DNA of 64,000 nucleotides, taken from Rhodospirillales bacterium. Its GTDB lineage: Bacteria; Pseudomonadota; Alphaproteobacteria; Rhodospirillales; Casp-alpha2. The notes beneath the pieces are model-generated. The model was not told the DNA's origin. It searched no databases and was given only the letters and a program-made list of their open reading frames with translations. The stretch spans positions 1 to 64,000 of the forward strand of contig JABMNT010000132.1 in assembly GCA_013203595.1 (NCBI GenBank), read 5' to 3'. A program made the translations under genes and the position numbers. Shown piece after piece: positions 46,029 to 55,277 of this stretch (position 1 is its first letter; every line of letters begins with the position of its first letter).

Positions 46029-46615
46029 TTTTCGGCCGGACGGCGGCGACGAAAATGCCGCTGCACGCGCCGGGCCACATGAAAGATCCCGAATACCGCA
46101 AGCCCCAGCCCGACGGCCATGAGAATCTGCTGTTCGATGGCCTTGATGTCGCCAAGCAAGGTCTCAACGGTTTTCCCGAAGACATAACCAAGTGCCGTAA
46201 AGGCGGCGGCCCAGATCGCCGCGGCGATGCCATTGAGGACCATGAATTCCCGCGCCGGTATCCCGGTCAAACCGACGGCAACCGGGCTGATCGTGCGAAT
46301 CCCGTAGATAAACCGGAAGGTAAGGATGAATTTTCGGGGATGGGCCTCGATTGCTGACGTGATTTTATTGAAAAGCGGGCGTCGGGTAAGGCGCGCAACA
46401 AGCGGGTGTTGGGCATGACGCCGTCCCAGATAAAACCACAGCAGATCCCCGAAAAACGTCCCCATATAGGCGCTGGCGGCAACGGTAATCGGATTAATAA
46501 TACCCTGGTGGGAGAGAAATCCGGCGACAACGACGATGGTTTCGCCTTCCAGGAAGGTGCCGATAAAGATCGCAGCGGGACCGTAGGTGGTTATGAAGCC
46601 TGCAAGGGTTTCCAT
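46025..46615 (-). CDS. DedA-family membrane protein
   Basis: A 196-residue inner-membrane protein with the DedA/VTT signatures FLEGETIVVVAGFLS, GTFFGDLLWFYLGRR and FRFIYGIRTISP. DedA proteins help keep envelope integrity, probably by lipid flipping. The C-terminus is arginine-rich. It stands alone, with a 264-bp gap on its 5' side that contains nothing obvious. Confidence 0.9.
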   Translation of the reverse strand: METLAGFITTYGPAAIFIGTFLEGETIVVVAGFLSHQGIINPITVAASAYMGTFFGDLLWFYLGRRHAQHPLVARLTRRPLFNKITSAIEAHPRKFILTFRFIYGIRTISPVAVGLTGIPAREFMVLNGIAAAIWAAAFTALGYVFGKTVETLLGDIKAIEQQILMAVGLGLAVFGIFHVARRVQRHFRRRRPAEN

Positions 46616-46879
46616 TCAGTTCGGGTTTCCCGGTTTGTCGCTCAGGAAATGAGCGATCGTTATTATTTTCACATCCCATACAGCCCTCACCGGAACAACC
46701 AACCTTGAACGCGGGCACGGCTCTGCGTGTTACCGGCAAATGACTTATAAGGGCGGCCGCTGCAAAGCAACCCATAATCATCAACACCGCCGATACCGGC
46801 ATGGCGCGGCCAGGCGATCCGGGGAAATTTCCGGAGATCACGCCGGCTTCGGTACCCCTTGCCTGGGCCCTTTGCAGAC

Positions 46880-47512
46880 TCAGTTAAAGGCCGAATGAGA
46901 GGCGTCGGACAGGGAGCGGAGGCGGGTCGCCTCATGATATTCCAGTGGTCCGAAGAGGCGAACGGCCAACCGAAGCAGGATCGAGGCGGCGGACAGAAAC
47001 AACAGGACCGGCCCCTTCAGAATAAAGGATTTGATCAGCCAGCGGTTATCGATCTCGTTGCCGGAGCCACCGGTTTCATCCATCACATAGGCGGTCGCAA
47101 AGAAATCCCAGGCGTAATAGATCAGAATACTGAGGAAGGGCAGCAGAAAGCCAATTCCGCCCAGAAATTCCACCCAGAGACGGCCTCTGCTTCCCAGTCG
47201 TGGCCGATAGATATCGAGGCGGACATGGGCGTTGTACACATAGGCGTAGCCGAGACTGCATAAAAAAACGACCGCATGCAGATGCCACTCCAGATCCTGC
47301 AGCACCGGCGAATTCAGGAACTGGTAGAGCTCATAATCAGAAATAAACGGAACAAACCGGACGAATTTTCTGAACAGGGCATCAAATATAATGACAAAAA
47401 CCAGCGGCAGGATCAGCCAGGAAGCCAGCGTTCCGGCCCAGATAACGAGTTTCTCGAGGCCATTGGCGACACCCAGCAGGGCCTTGCAGTATCTATGCAT
47501 TGGCGACTCCAC
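46880..47512 (-). CDS. TRAP transporter small permease (DctQ-type)
   Basis: A 210-residue four-helix membrane protein. WHLHAVVFLCSLGYAYVYNAHVRLDIYRPRL is split here as the conserved W-H and HVRLD pattern of DctQ proteins. It pairs with the large permease whose gene ends 2 bp upstream on the same strand. No DctP binding-protein gene is present in the window. Confidence 0.88.
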   Translation of the reverse strand: MESPMHRYCKALLGVANGLEKLVIWAGTLASWLILPLVFVIIFDALFRKFVRFVPFISDYELYQFLNSPVLQDLEWHLHAVVFLCSLGYAYVYNAHVRLDIYRPRLGSRGRLWVEFLGGIGFLLPFLSILIYYAWDFFATAYVMDETGGSGNEIDNRWLIKSFILKGPVLLFLSAASILLRLAVRLFGPLEYHEATRLRSLSDASHSAFN

Positions 47513-47514
47513 AA

Positions 47515-48873
47515 CTAGTCAAACAGGCGGTGGGGCAGGGTCATGGCGACTTCCGGCCAGGCCATGACCAGCCCCACACATAAAAGCTGTAAAAGCACGA
47601 AGGGGATAATGCCAACGTAAATTTGCCGCATGGTAATGGAGGCCGGGGCCACGCCTTTTATGTAAAACAGGGCAAGCCCCATGGGCGGCGTCAGAAAGGA
47701 TGTCTGCAGGGTGATGGCAACGAGGATGGCAAACCAGTAGACCACGTCCGGCTGGGCGATATGGCTGCCGAAATCCAGCGGCGTGATCAGCGGTGCGAAG
47801 ACAGGCACGATAATGAGCAGGATTTCCAGCACATCGAAGAAGAACCCCATGATGAAAATAACCGATATGGCGACCAGTAAAATGCCCCAGTTGCCCAGCG
47901 CCGAAGCGTCGATCAGGGCCAGAATCAGCTCGTCGCCACCGAGCACGCGAAACACATAGGAAAAGCAGGTGGCACCGATATAGAGGAAAAAAATCATGCC
48001 AATCATCAGCGCACTGCGATGCAGGCTGTCGCGCAGCCTTGGCAGACTGAGCTTGCCGCGCACAGCTGCCAGCAGCAATGCGCCACCGGCGCCGACAGCC
48101 GCTGACTCGGTGATGGTGACGAAGCCGGTCAGGATCGAGCCCATCACCATGGCGATGAGCAAAACCGGCGGCAATACGCCACGCACGAAGATCATAAATA
48201 ATTCCCGTCCTGTCAGCGGCGTTTTCAATGGCGCCAGCCGGGGCGCCGCCGCCGGAACAAGGAAGGTGTAGAGAGCGATATAGATCAGATAAAGCAGCGA
48301 CAATAAAAGCCCCGGATAGAGGGCGGCGGCAAACAGGGTGCCAACCGACATGGGCAGCAGTTCAGCCAGGAAAACCAGCAGAATGCTGGGCGGAATCAGG
48401 ATTCCCAGGGTCGAGGAGGCGGCGATGGTGCCGAGCGCCAGAGACGGGCGGTAACCGGCGTCCAGCATGGGCGGCAGGGCGATCAGGGTGAGCACCACCA
48501 CGGAGGCGCCGACAACACCGGTGATCGCGGCAAAGATGATGCCCATGATGGTGACCGCAAGCGCCATCCCGCCGGGCACCCGCCGGAGCAGCAACTGCAG
48601 GGTCTCGAGCAGGTCCCTGGCAATTTCCGCACGTTCCAGCATCACCCCCATGAAGACGAACAAAGGCACGGCAATGATCTGCAGATTTTCGGAAACGTAC
48701 CAGATGCGCGGTACGAAATTGAAAAACTCGACGAAGGTGAAAACCCCCAGACTCCAGCCGATAAGCCCGAACAGGACCGACAGACCGGCCAGCAAAAAGC
48801 CGATGGGATAGCTGGAGAAAACCAGCACCAGCAGGGCGACGAACATGAACAGCGGTAAATAATCAGAAACCAT
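47515..48873 (-). CDS. TRAP transporter large permease (DctM-type)
   Basis: A 452-residue polytopic protein of about 12 helices, with the DctM hallmarks LAVTIMGIIFAAITGVVGAS and LGTIAASSTLGILIPPS, and FFDVLEILLI with VPVFAPL later. It drives solute uptake with a sodium or proton gradient together with the small permease. The substrate, often an organic or keto acid, cannot be deduced without the missing binding protein. Confidence 0.92.
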   Translation of the reverse strand: MVSDYLPLFMFVALLVLVFSSYPIGFLLAGLSVLFGLIGWSLGVFTFVEFFNFVPRIWYVSENLQIIAVPLFVFMGVMLERAEIARDLLETLQLLLRRVPGGMALAVTIMGIIFAAITGVVGASVVVLTLIALPPMLDAGYRPSLALGTIAASSTLGILIPPSILLVFLAELLPMSVGTLFAAALYPGLLLSLLYLIYIALYTFLVPAAAPRLAPLKTPLTGRELFMIFVRGVLPPVLLIAMVMGSILTGFVTITESAAVGAGGALLLAAVRGKLSLPRLRDSLHRSALMIGMIFFLYIGATCFSYVFRVLGGDELILALIDASALGNWGILLVAISVIFIMGFFFDVLEILLIIVPVFAPLITPLDFGSHIAQPDVVYWFAILVAITLQTSFLTPPMGLALFYIKGVAPASITMRQIYVGIIPFVLLQLLCVGLVMAWPEVAMTLPHRLFD

Positions 48874-49109
48874 TTACATCCAGTATCAGGCGGGGGGAAT
48901 GCCGCTGCGCCCACAGTCTTGGTTTTTCGGCTGGCAGCCGCACTAATGCCGGCGCGATTATGCCAGCCCACCGGCCAAATGCAACCCGCAGTACCGGCAG
49001 CGGCATGCACTGAAGAAATTGCCAAGAAACCAGGCTTCCTGTAGATTAATTGTCCTGGCCGGATAGATGGCAGAAGCGGGTTCTGGCGGGTCAGGTTTCG
49101 GGAAATTCC

Positions 49110-50471
49110 ATGCCGGTTCAAACGGAACTCACTTCCATTGCCATCATTGTTCTGGTGGCCCTGGCCTGTGGATTGATCTGCAGCCGCTTCAAGCTGCCGT
49201 CGATCATCGGCTATATTCTGGCCGGTATCGCTCTCGGCCCCTCCGGTTTCTCTTTGGTTGATGACCGCGGAGACATCGGCGTCGTCGCCGAACTGGGCGT
49301 TCTGCTTCTGCTTTACTCGATCGGCATGCAGCTCAGTCTGCGGGGGTTTCGCGCGATCTGGAAGACCGCCGTCGGTACCGCCCTGCTGCAGATCGCCGGC
49401 GCCATCGGTGTCATGCTGTTGCTGGGGCTGACCATGGACTGGCCGATCGGGGTCTGCATTGTTCTGGGGTTTGTGGTCGCGCTCAGCAGCACCGTGGTTG
49501 CGATCCGCATCCTTGAGGACCTGAACCTGCTGCGCACCCAGGTCGGCCAGATGACGGTGTCGATCCTGATTGCTCAGGACCTTGCCGTGATTCCGATGAT
49601 TCTGGTGATCCAGATGCTGGCGGGGGGGCCTGTGGAAATCATCGATTTCGCCCGCATTCTCGCCGCCGCCGGATTTCTCGGCTTTCTCTGCTGGTATCTC
49701 AGCCGCCGTGCGCGGGTTCACCTGCCGCTGTCCGGCCTGTTGGCACAGGAGACCGATTTGCGGCCGCTCTACGGGGTCGGCGCCTGTTTCGGCTTCGCCG
49801 TGCTCGCCGCCTATCTGCACCTGACCCCGGCCTACGGAGCCTTTCTCGCCGGCCTGCTGGTCGGCAACAGCAATATCCGCAATGTGATGATCCGGAGTGT
49901 GCGGCCGATCCAGAACCTGTTGATGATGGCTTTCTTTGTTTCCATTGGCTTACTGGTCGATCTCACCTTCATCGCCGGCAACATCGGCACCGTGCTCGTC
50001 ATCGTGCTCACCGTGACCGTGCTCAAGACCCTGTTCAACATCGGCGTCCTCCGCCTGCTGGGCGAGCCCTGGCCGCACGCCTTTATCTCCGGCCTGCTGA
50101 TTGCCCAGATCGGCGAGTTTTCCTTCCTGATCGGTGAAACCGGCTTCGATGTGGGGCTGATCGATGTGCAGGAGAAAAACCTGATCGTCGCAGTCACCGT
50201 GATAACCCTGCTGATCAGCCCGATCTGGCTGGCCACCGCCCGGCGCATTGTGCGTATCGCCTTCACCAACGCCCGCACGCTCGGCGAAATCCTGGCCCGC
50301 TTTCGCGACGGCGGGCTCACCGCGATCATCCTGGCGGCCCGCAAAGCGGCACCCAGCCCCCGCGCCGCCAGCCTCTATTTCGGCCGCGCCGGCAACCGCC
50401 GCCATCGCGGGGTTATTGCCGAGGAGGATACGGAGGAAAATCCGGGAGCAGGGGGCCCGGCCAAGCCTTAG
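49110..50471 (+). CDS. CPA2-family cation:proton antiporter
   Basis: A 453-residue membrane protein, KefB/RosB-like, with LPSIIGYILAGIALGPSG and the paired helices around DLAVIPM and SSTVVAIRIL of the CPA2 core. It lacks a C-terminal TrkA-N domain; the tail is short and basic. ATG 49110 (MPVQTE) is chosen over an upstream start with no hydrophobic content. It diverges from the TRAP operon. Confidence 0.88.
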   Translation: MPVQTELTSIAIIVLVALACGLICSRFKLPSIIGYILAGIALGPSGFSLVDDRGDIGVVAELGVLLLLYSIGMQLSLRGFRAIWKTAVGTALLQIAGAIGVMLLLGLTMDWPIGVCIVLGFVVALSSTVVAIRILEDLNLLRTQVGQMTVSILIAQDLAVIPMILVIQMLAGGPVEIIDFARILAAAGFLGFLCWYLSRRARVHLPLSGLLAQETDLRPLYGVGACFGFAVLAAYLHLTPAYGAFLAGLLVGNSNIRNVMIRSVRPIQNLLMMAFFVSIGLLVDLTFIAGNIGTVLVIVLTVTVLKTLFNIGVLRLLGEPWPHAFISGLLIAQIGEFSFLIGETGFDVGLIDVQEKNLIVAVTVITLLISPIWLATARRIVRIAFTNARTLGEILARFRDGGLTAIILAARKAAPSPRAASLYFGRAGNRRHRGVIAEEDTEENPGAGGPAKP

Positions 50472-51523
50472 GCAGGAGTGAATCAGCAAAGCCAGTTAAC
50501 CGCCCTGGTGGGCTTAATTTGGCCCTGTCAGACATATTTCTACTAGTAGATAAAATCGGAATCCAAAATAATAAGCAGGGCGGCAATAAGAATGCATCCC
50601 GAAGCGCTGGCACCGCCCCGCCAAACTTCAATCGGGTCAACGCGCGCGTGAAAAGACAGCGGTCCGCAATTTCCGGAATCTTTGCATTCCCGGCTTCCGT
50701 ACTTTGCTGAAGGAGGGTATGTGGACATCCGAAAAAGAGGCGTTCCATTCAGACGAAAAACCATGACTGGCAGGACCAACAGCCAGCTGGTTATGAATCC
50801 ACATTAACTTCCCCCGACGGATGGTACGAACCGATTGATCGGGCATTTCGGCGCGAACCTTTGAACCTCAAGTCGATCCTGCCAGAGCCAGGTGAACTCG
50901 CTTCAGCGCGCCTCCGTCGTCGTCCAAATCCATAGCTATCCGGTATCGACAGATAACCAGTCCCGTATAAAACTGTCTCCTCAGGTTTCTTTCTGGCCAC
51001 CCCTTAAATTTTGCCCGGAGGAGTTCCGACCGGCACTTTTCGACGCCCGCTTTGCGTGCAAAAAATATCCCATCACCATCGGTTAATAACTCCAGACCAT
51101 AGGTTGACGGTCCGGCATTTCTCACTGATCCGATTTTCTCCTGGCTTAAGTTCCGTGTCGATTTTGCCGCACTGATTATTTTCAGCCGACCTCCCATGAG
51201 CCCGTCGCCGGGTGCGACCGCAACGTCGAAGGACAGTTCGGAAAGGGAATGGAAACGCCGACGGTGACCTGACCCGGTTGACGGGCGGCGCGTGGTTTAT
51301 CGCTAGCCTGAGATTTCACATGAAGCGAAAATTCGAATTTTTGCGGGAAGGTAGGTAGGCGAATTGATATCTAATTATCGCATAATTTATATTATGGAAA
51401 ATTAAACTATATAATTATATATCAATACCTTAACCGTATATAATGATTGCATGGTGGATTCTGAAAATGGCTGCTGTGGGCGCCGGATTGTGGCCCGGGC
51501 GGCCCGGGTCCCGGCTCCCCTGT
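50472..51523. other. 1-kb gene-poor region
   Basis: No reading frame here looks like a gene. It holds the second copy of the CTACTAGTAG palindrome near its left end and a strongly AT-rich tract at about 51355-51440, both unlike the GC-rich surroundings. No tRNA or transposase was found. It may be decayed coding sequence or a recombination scar. Confidence 0.5.
50539..50552. promoter_or_regulatory. second copy of the CTACTAGTAG palindrome
   Basis: TCTACTAGTAGATA shares 14 bases with the palindrome at 36715-36730; its perfect core is 12 bp (50539-50550). No gene start follows closely on either strand, so it may be an orphan operator or the remnant of a duplicated control region. Confidence 0.5.
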
Positions 51524-52309
51524 TCAGGCGTCAGGCAGCGAAATCTGAAATCCGTCGTAGGCCGCGTCGACCGAATCCGGCAGCAAATTGCAGAGCTGAT
51601 CGTAGTCCAGATCGGGACCCAGATGACTGAGCACGGCATGCCGTGGGGCCACCCTGTCGATCCAGCCGAGGGCCTTTTCGACATGCACATGGGTCGGATG
51701 CTCGCGGTCGGTGAACACCCCGACCACCCAGGTGTCTATTCCGGCCAGCACCTCAAAGCCAGGTTCCGGCAGGTTGACCAGATCCGTCGAATAGGCAAAA
51801 TTTCCGATCCGGAAGCCCAATGTCCGGGACCGTCCATGGTCCTGATCGAAGCAGCTGACCGGGACCCCGCAGACGTCGAAAACATCGCCGGCGGCAATTT
51901 CATGAGGCACCAAAGTCGGCTTGAAATAGTGGCCATCGCCGTCGACCGGCAACGGTCGCAGGGCGTAGGCAAAACGGCTCCGTATCTCGGCCAGCGTCGG
52001 GCGGTCCGCATACATGGGGATCGGTGCTGCCATCACCCGGTTGATCCCGCGCAGGTCGTCGATGCCATGCAGATGGTCGGCATGGGCATGGCTATAAATC
52101 ACCGCATCAATATGTCGAATATCGGTGTTCAGGAGCTGCTGACGCAAATCAGGCGAGGTATCGATGAGCAGCGTTTTGCCCCGGGTCTCGATCAGAATCG
52201 ACGGGCGCAGTCGCATATTTTTTGGATTTTCAGGATCGCATTTGCCCCAGCCGGTTCCAGCCACGGGCACCCCGCCGGAACTGCCGGACCCCAGAATGGT
52301 TACCCGCAC
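51524..52309 (-). CDS. MBL-fold metal-dependent hydrolase (PhnP-like)
   Basis: A 261-residue metallo-beta-lactamase-fold protein with the metal motif H74-x-H76-x-D78-H79 (SHAHADHLHG) and the N-terminal GSGSSGGVPV with GKCDPENPKN typical of the PhnP phosphodiesterase group. It overlaps the upstream tatD gene by 10 bp; the tatD-MBL pair is conserved in alphaproteobacteria. Substrate unknown. Confidence 0.88.
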   Translation of the reverse strand: MRVTILGSGSSGGVPVAGTGWGKCDPENPKNMRLRPSILIETRGKTLLIDTSPDLRQQLLNTDIRHIDAVIYSHAHADHLHGIDDLRGINRVMAAPIPMYADRPTLAEIRSRFAYALRPLPVDGDGHYFKPTLVPHEIAAGDVFDVCGVPVSCFDQDHGRSRTLGFRIGNFAYSTDLVNLPEPGFEVLAGIDTWVVGVFTDREHPTHVHVEKALGWIDRVAPRHAVLSHLGPDLDYDQLCNLLPDSVDAAYDGFQISLPDA

Positions 52310-53106
52310 GTGGCCGTCTCCCGGTCTGCCTTGGCAAACAGGTTAAAGAAATTATCCGTCGTCTGTGTGGCCAGTTGCTGCGCGGACACGCCTTTGATAT
52401 CCGCCACCACGGCAGCCGTATGGGCGGTGAAGGCCGGCTCGTTGCGCCGGCCGCGCATGGGGATGGGGGCCAGATAAGGGGAATCGGTTTCCACCAGAAT
52501 GCGCTCAATGGGCACATTTGCCACGGTGTCGCGCAAAGCTTGCGCCGACTTGAAGGTGACGATCCCGGAGATGGAGATGTAAAACCCCAGTTCAAGCACC
52601 GCCCAGGCCAGCTCCGGCCCGGCACTGAAGCAATGGATGAGGCCGGGAAACGGGCCTTTCTGGTATTCATCGCGCAGCATCTCGACGGTATCATCATCAG
52701 CATCGCGGGTATGGACGATCAACGGCAGACCGGTCCGTCGCGACGCCTCGATATGGGCCAGGAAACTCTGTTTCTGGGCGGCACGCGGACTATGCTCATA
52801 GAAATAATCGAGGCCGGTTTCGCCAATGCCGATGACTTTCGGCTTGTTGGCGATGGCGCAGAGCGCGTCAACCGAGGCCAAAGCCCCCTCTTCGCCCGCA
52901 TTGTGGGGGTGCACGCCCACCGTACAGGACATGTTGGCATAGGTCGCGGCGACGGCATGGACCGCGTCAAACTTGCTCATATGGGTGCAAATCGTCACCA
53001 TATAGCCGATCCCCGCGTCCATGGCGCGGGCGACCACGGCGTCGCGTTCATTATCAAAGTCCGGAAAATCCAGGTGGCAGTGGCTATCAACAAGCATGGG
53101 CATCAA
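52300..53106 (-). CDS. tatD: TatD-family metal-dependent hydrolase
   Basis: A 268-residue TIM-barrel deoxyribonuclease-like protein. LVDSHCHLDF supplies the first metal ligands; GETGLDYFYEH, LPLIVHTRDAD, IHCFSAG and ILVETDSPYLAP complete the site in family order. It normally follows metG in alphaproteobacteria; here metG is 7.3 kb away, with opposite-strand genes between. Confidence 0.93.
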   Translation of the reverse strand: MMPMLVDSHCHLDFPDFDNERDAVVARAMDAGIGYMVTICTHMSKFDAVHAVAATYANMSCTVGVHPHNAGEEGALASVDALCAIANKPKVIGIGETGLDYFYEHSPRAAQKQSFLAHIEASRRTGLPLIVHTRDADDDTVEMLRDEYQKGPFPGLIHCFSAGPELAWAVLELGFYISISGIVTFKSAQALRDTVANVPIERILVETDSPYLAPIPMRGRRNEPAFTAHTAAVVADIKGVSAQQLATQTTDNFFNLFAKADRETATCG

Positions 53107-53299
53107 TCATGGTTAATTTTTGTTAACGATTTCGATGTCCGCGAACATACACAGCCATCCTGTCCGGAGCAATCCATGTCCTCTGGACCGGTAAATAAAC
53201 TGGCTGAGGCTGGCCCATGGCGGGTTGCGGAGGCTGGCGGTCTGTCATAGGGTTTCGCCAAAGTTCATTGACACACAGGCCATCAGGGAGAATCGGGTT

Positions 53300-54409
53300 A
53301 TGGAAACCAAAGCCGCCGTCGCATTCAAAGCCGGGGATCCACTACGTATCGAGACGGTCACCCTCGACGGCCCCCGCGCCGGCGAAGTGCTGGTCGAGAT
53401 GAAGGCCACCGGGATCTGCCATACGGACGAGTTCACCCGCTCCGGTGATGACCCTGAGGGCCTGTTCCCGGCAATTCTCGGCCACGAAGGGGCCGGAATT
53501 GTGGTTGATATCGGGCCCGGCGTCACCTCTGTGGTCAAGGGAGATCACGTGATCCCCCTGTATACCCCTGAATGCCGCCAATGCAGCTACTGCACGTCGG
53601 GGCGCACCAATCTCTGCCAGGCGATCCGCGAAACCCAGGGCCAGGGCCTGATGCCCGACGGCACCTCGCGGTTTTCCCTGAATGGTGAAAAGATCTTCCA
53701 CTATATGGGCTGCTCGACCTTTTCCAATTATTCGGTAATGCCGGAAATCGCCGTCGCCAAAATCCGCAAGGACGCGCCGTTCGACAAGGTCTGCTACATC
53801 GGCTGCGGAGTGACCACCGGGGTTGGCGCGGTTATCAATACAGCGAAAGTCCGGCCCGGCGACAATGTCATCATCTTCGGTCTGGGTGGCATCGGCCTGA
53901 ACGTGGTGCAGGGCGCCCGCCTGGTCGGCGCCAATAAGATCATCGGCGTCGATCTCAACGACAGCCGCAAGGAACTGGCCGAAAAGTTCGGGATGACCCA
54001 TTTTGTCAATCCAAAGGAAGTGGAGGGCGACCTGGTCCCCTACCTGGTTGATCTGACCGATGGCGGCGCCGACCATTCGTTTGAATGTATCGGCAACACC
54101 CATACCATGCGCCAGGCCCTGGAATGCTGTCACAAGGGCTGGGGCGAAAGCACGATCATCGGCGTCGCCGGTGCCGGTCAGGAAATCTCGACCCGTCCGT
54201 TCCAGCTGGTCACCGGCCGGGTCTGGCGGGGCACTGCCTTTGGCGGCGCCAAGGGACGCACGGACGTTCCGAAAATCGTCGACTGGTACATGGAAGGCAA
54301 AATCAATATCGATGACCTGATCACCCACAAGATGCCGCTGGAAGACATCAATCGGGCCTTTGATCTGATGCATGCGGGCGAAAGCATCCGCAGCGTCGTC
54401 GAGTTCTAG
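53300..54409 (+). CDS. adhC: S-(hydroxymethyl)glutathione dehydrogenase / class III alcohol dehydrogenase
   Basis: A 369-residue zinc-dependent enzyme that oxidises the formaldehyde-glutathione adduct with NAD. Catalytic zinc ligands C40 (GICHTDEF) and H62 (GHEGAG); structural zinc cysteines C92, C95, C98 and C106; nucleotide loop FGLGGIGLNVVQGA. ATG 53300 follows a GGGAG site. The fghA gene comes 22 bp later, giving the two-step glutathione-dependent formaldehyde pathway. Confidence 0.95.
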   Translation: METKAAVAFKAGDPLRIETVTLDGPRAGEVLVEMKATGICHTDEFTRSGDDPEGLFPAILGHEGAGIVVDIGPGVTSVVKGDHVIPLYTPECRQCSYCTSGRTNLCQAIRETQGQGLMPDGTSRFSLNGEKIFHYMGCSTFSNYSVMPEIAVAKIRKDAPFDKVCYIGCGVTTGVGAVINTAKVRPGDNVIIFGLGGIGLNVVQGARLVGANKIIGVDLNDSRKELAEKFGMTHFVNPKEVEGDLVPYLVDLTDGGADHSFECIGNTHTMRQALECCHKGWGESTIIGVAGAGQEISTRPFQLVTGRVWRGTAFGGAKGRTDVPKIVDWYMEGKINIDDLITHKMPLEDINRAFDLMHAGESIRSVVEF

Positions 54410-54431
54410 GACCGGAGACCATATATATAAT

Positions 54432-55277
54432 ATGACGATCATCACTGTCAGCGAACAGAAGGCCTTTGGCGGCAGCCAGGGGGTTTACCGCCATTCGTCC
54501 AAGGAAACCGCCTGTGATATGGAGTTCAGCCTGTTTACGCCTCCGGCCGCCGCCCAGGGGCCGGTTCCGGTGGTCTATTACCTGTCAGGCCTGACCTGCA
54601 GCCAGGACAATGTGACGACCAAGGGCGGTTTCCAGCGCATGGCGGCCGAACTGGGCCTGTGTATCGTCTGCCCCGATACCAGCCCGCGCGGTGCCGGTTA
54701 TGCGGGCGAAGACGATTCTTATGATTTTGGCAGCGGTGCCGGCTTTTATGTGGATGCGACGCAGTCGCCCTGGTCCGGCATGTATCGCATGTACAGCTAT
54801 GTCAGCAGTGAGCTCCCTGCCCTGATTGCTGAGCATTTTCCGGTTGATCCGAACCGCAGCGGCATTTTCGGCCATTCCATGGGTGGCCACGGGGCGCTGA
54901 CTATCGCCCTGAAAAACCCGGCCACCTACCGGTCCGTATCCGCTTTCGCCCCGATCGTCGCGCCGATGCAGTGTCCGTGGGGGGAAAAGGCCCTGGCCGG
55001 CTATCTCGGCCCGGACCGGGAGACCTGGCGGACCTATGATGCCACGGAACTGGTGGCCAGCGGTTGCCGGGTCAACAGCCCCATACTGATCGATCAGGGC
55101 AGCGCCGACGGTTTTCTGGAAGAGCAGTTGAAGCCGCAGCTGTTCGAACAGGCCTGCCGGACTGCCGGCCAGGCGCTGACGCTTCGTATGCAGGACGGCT
55201 ATGATCACAGCTACTATTTCATGGCAACCTTCATGGAAGATCATCTGCGCCATCATGCAGCGCTGCTCAAAGACTGA
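54432..55277 (+). CDS. fghA: S-formylglutathione hydrolase
   Basis: A 281-residue alpha/beta hydrolase (esterase D family). The nucleophile elbow GHSMGGHGA holds S149; the acid lies in DQGSADGF and the histidine in DGYDHSYYF. It releases formate and glutathione after adhC. ATG 54432 is chosen because homology begins there. Its stop overlaps the next start by one base. Confidence 0.95.
   Translation: MTIITVSEQKAFGGSQGVYRHSSKETACDMEFSLFTPPAAAQGPVPVVYYLSGLTCSQDNVTTKGGFQRMAAELGLCIVCPDTSPRGAGYAGEDDSYDFGSGAGFYVDATQSPWSGMYRMYSYVSSELPALIAEHFPVDPNRSGIFGHSMGGHGALTIALKNPATYRSVSAFAPIVAPMQCPWGEKALAGYLGPDRETWRTYDATELVASGCRVNSPILIDQGSADGFLEEQLKPQLFEQACRTAGQALTLRMQDGYDHSYYFMATFMEDHLRHHAALLKD

Noticed and set aside
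48642-49820. 392-residue minus-strand frame upstream of DctM
   Set aside because: It runs through the antiporter gene on the other strand and the DctM start region; low-complexity Gln/Asp/His content marks it as a shadow.
50868-51197. 109-residue minus-strand frame in the gene-poor region
   Set aside because: No motif, no ribosome site and no partner; composition does not distinguish it from chance.
53342-54445. 367-residue open frame on the minus strand
   Set aside because: Shadow of adhC and the start of fghA; the opposite strand has complete zinc and catalytic motifs.
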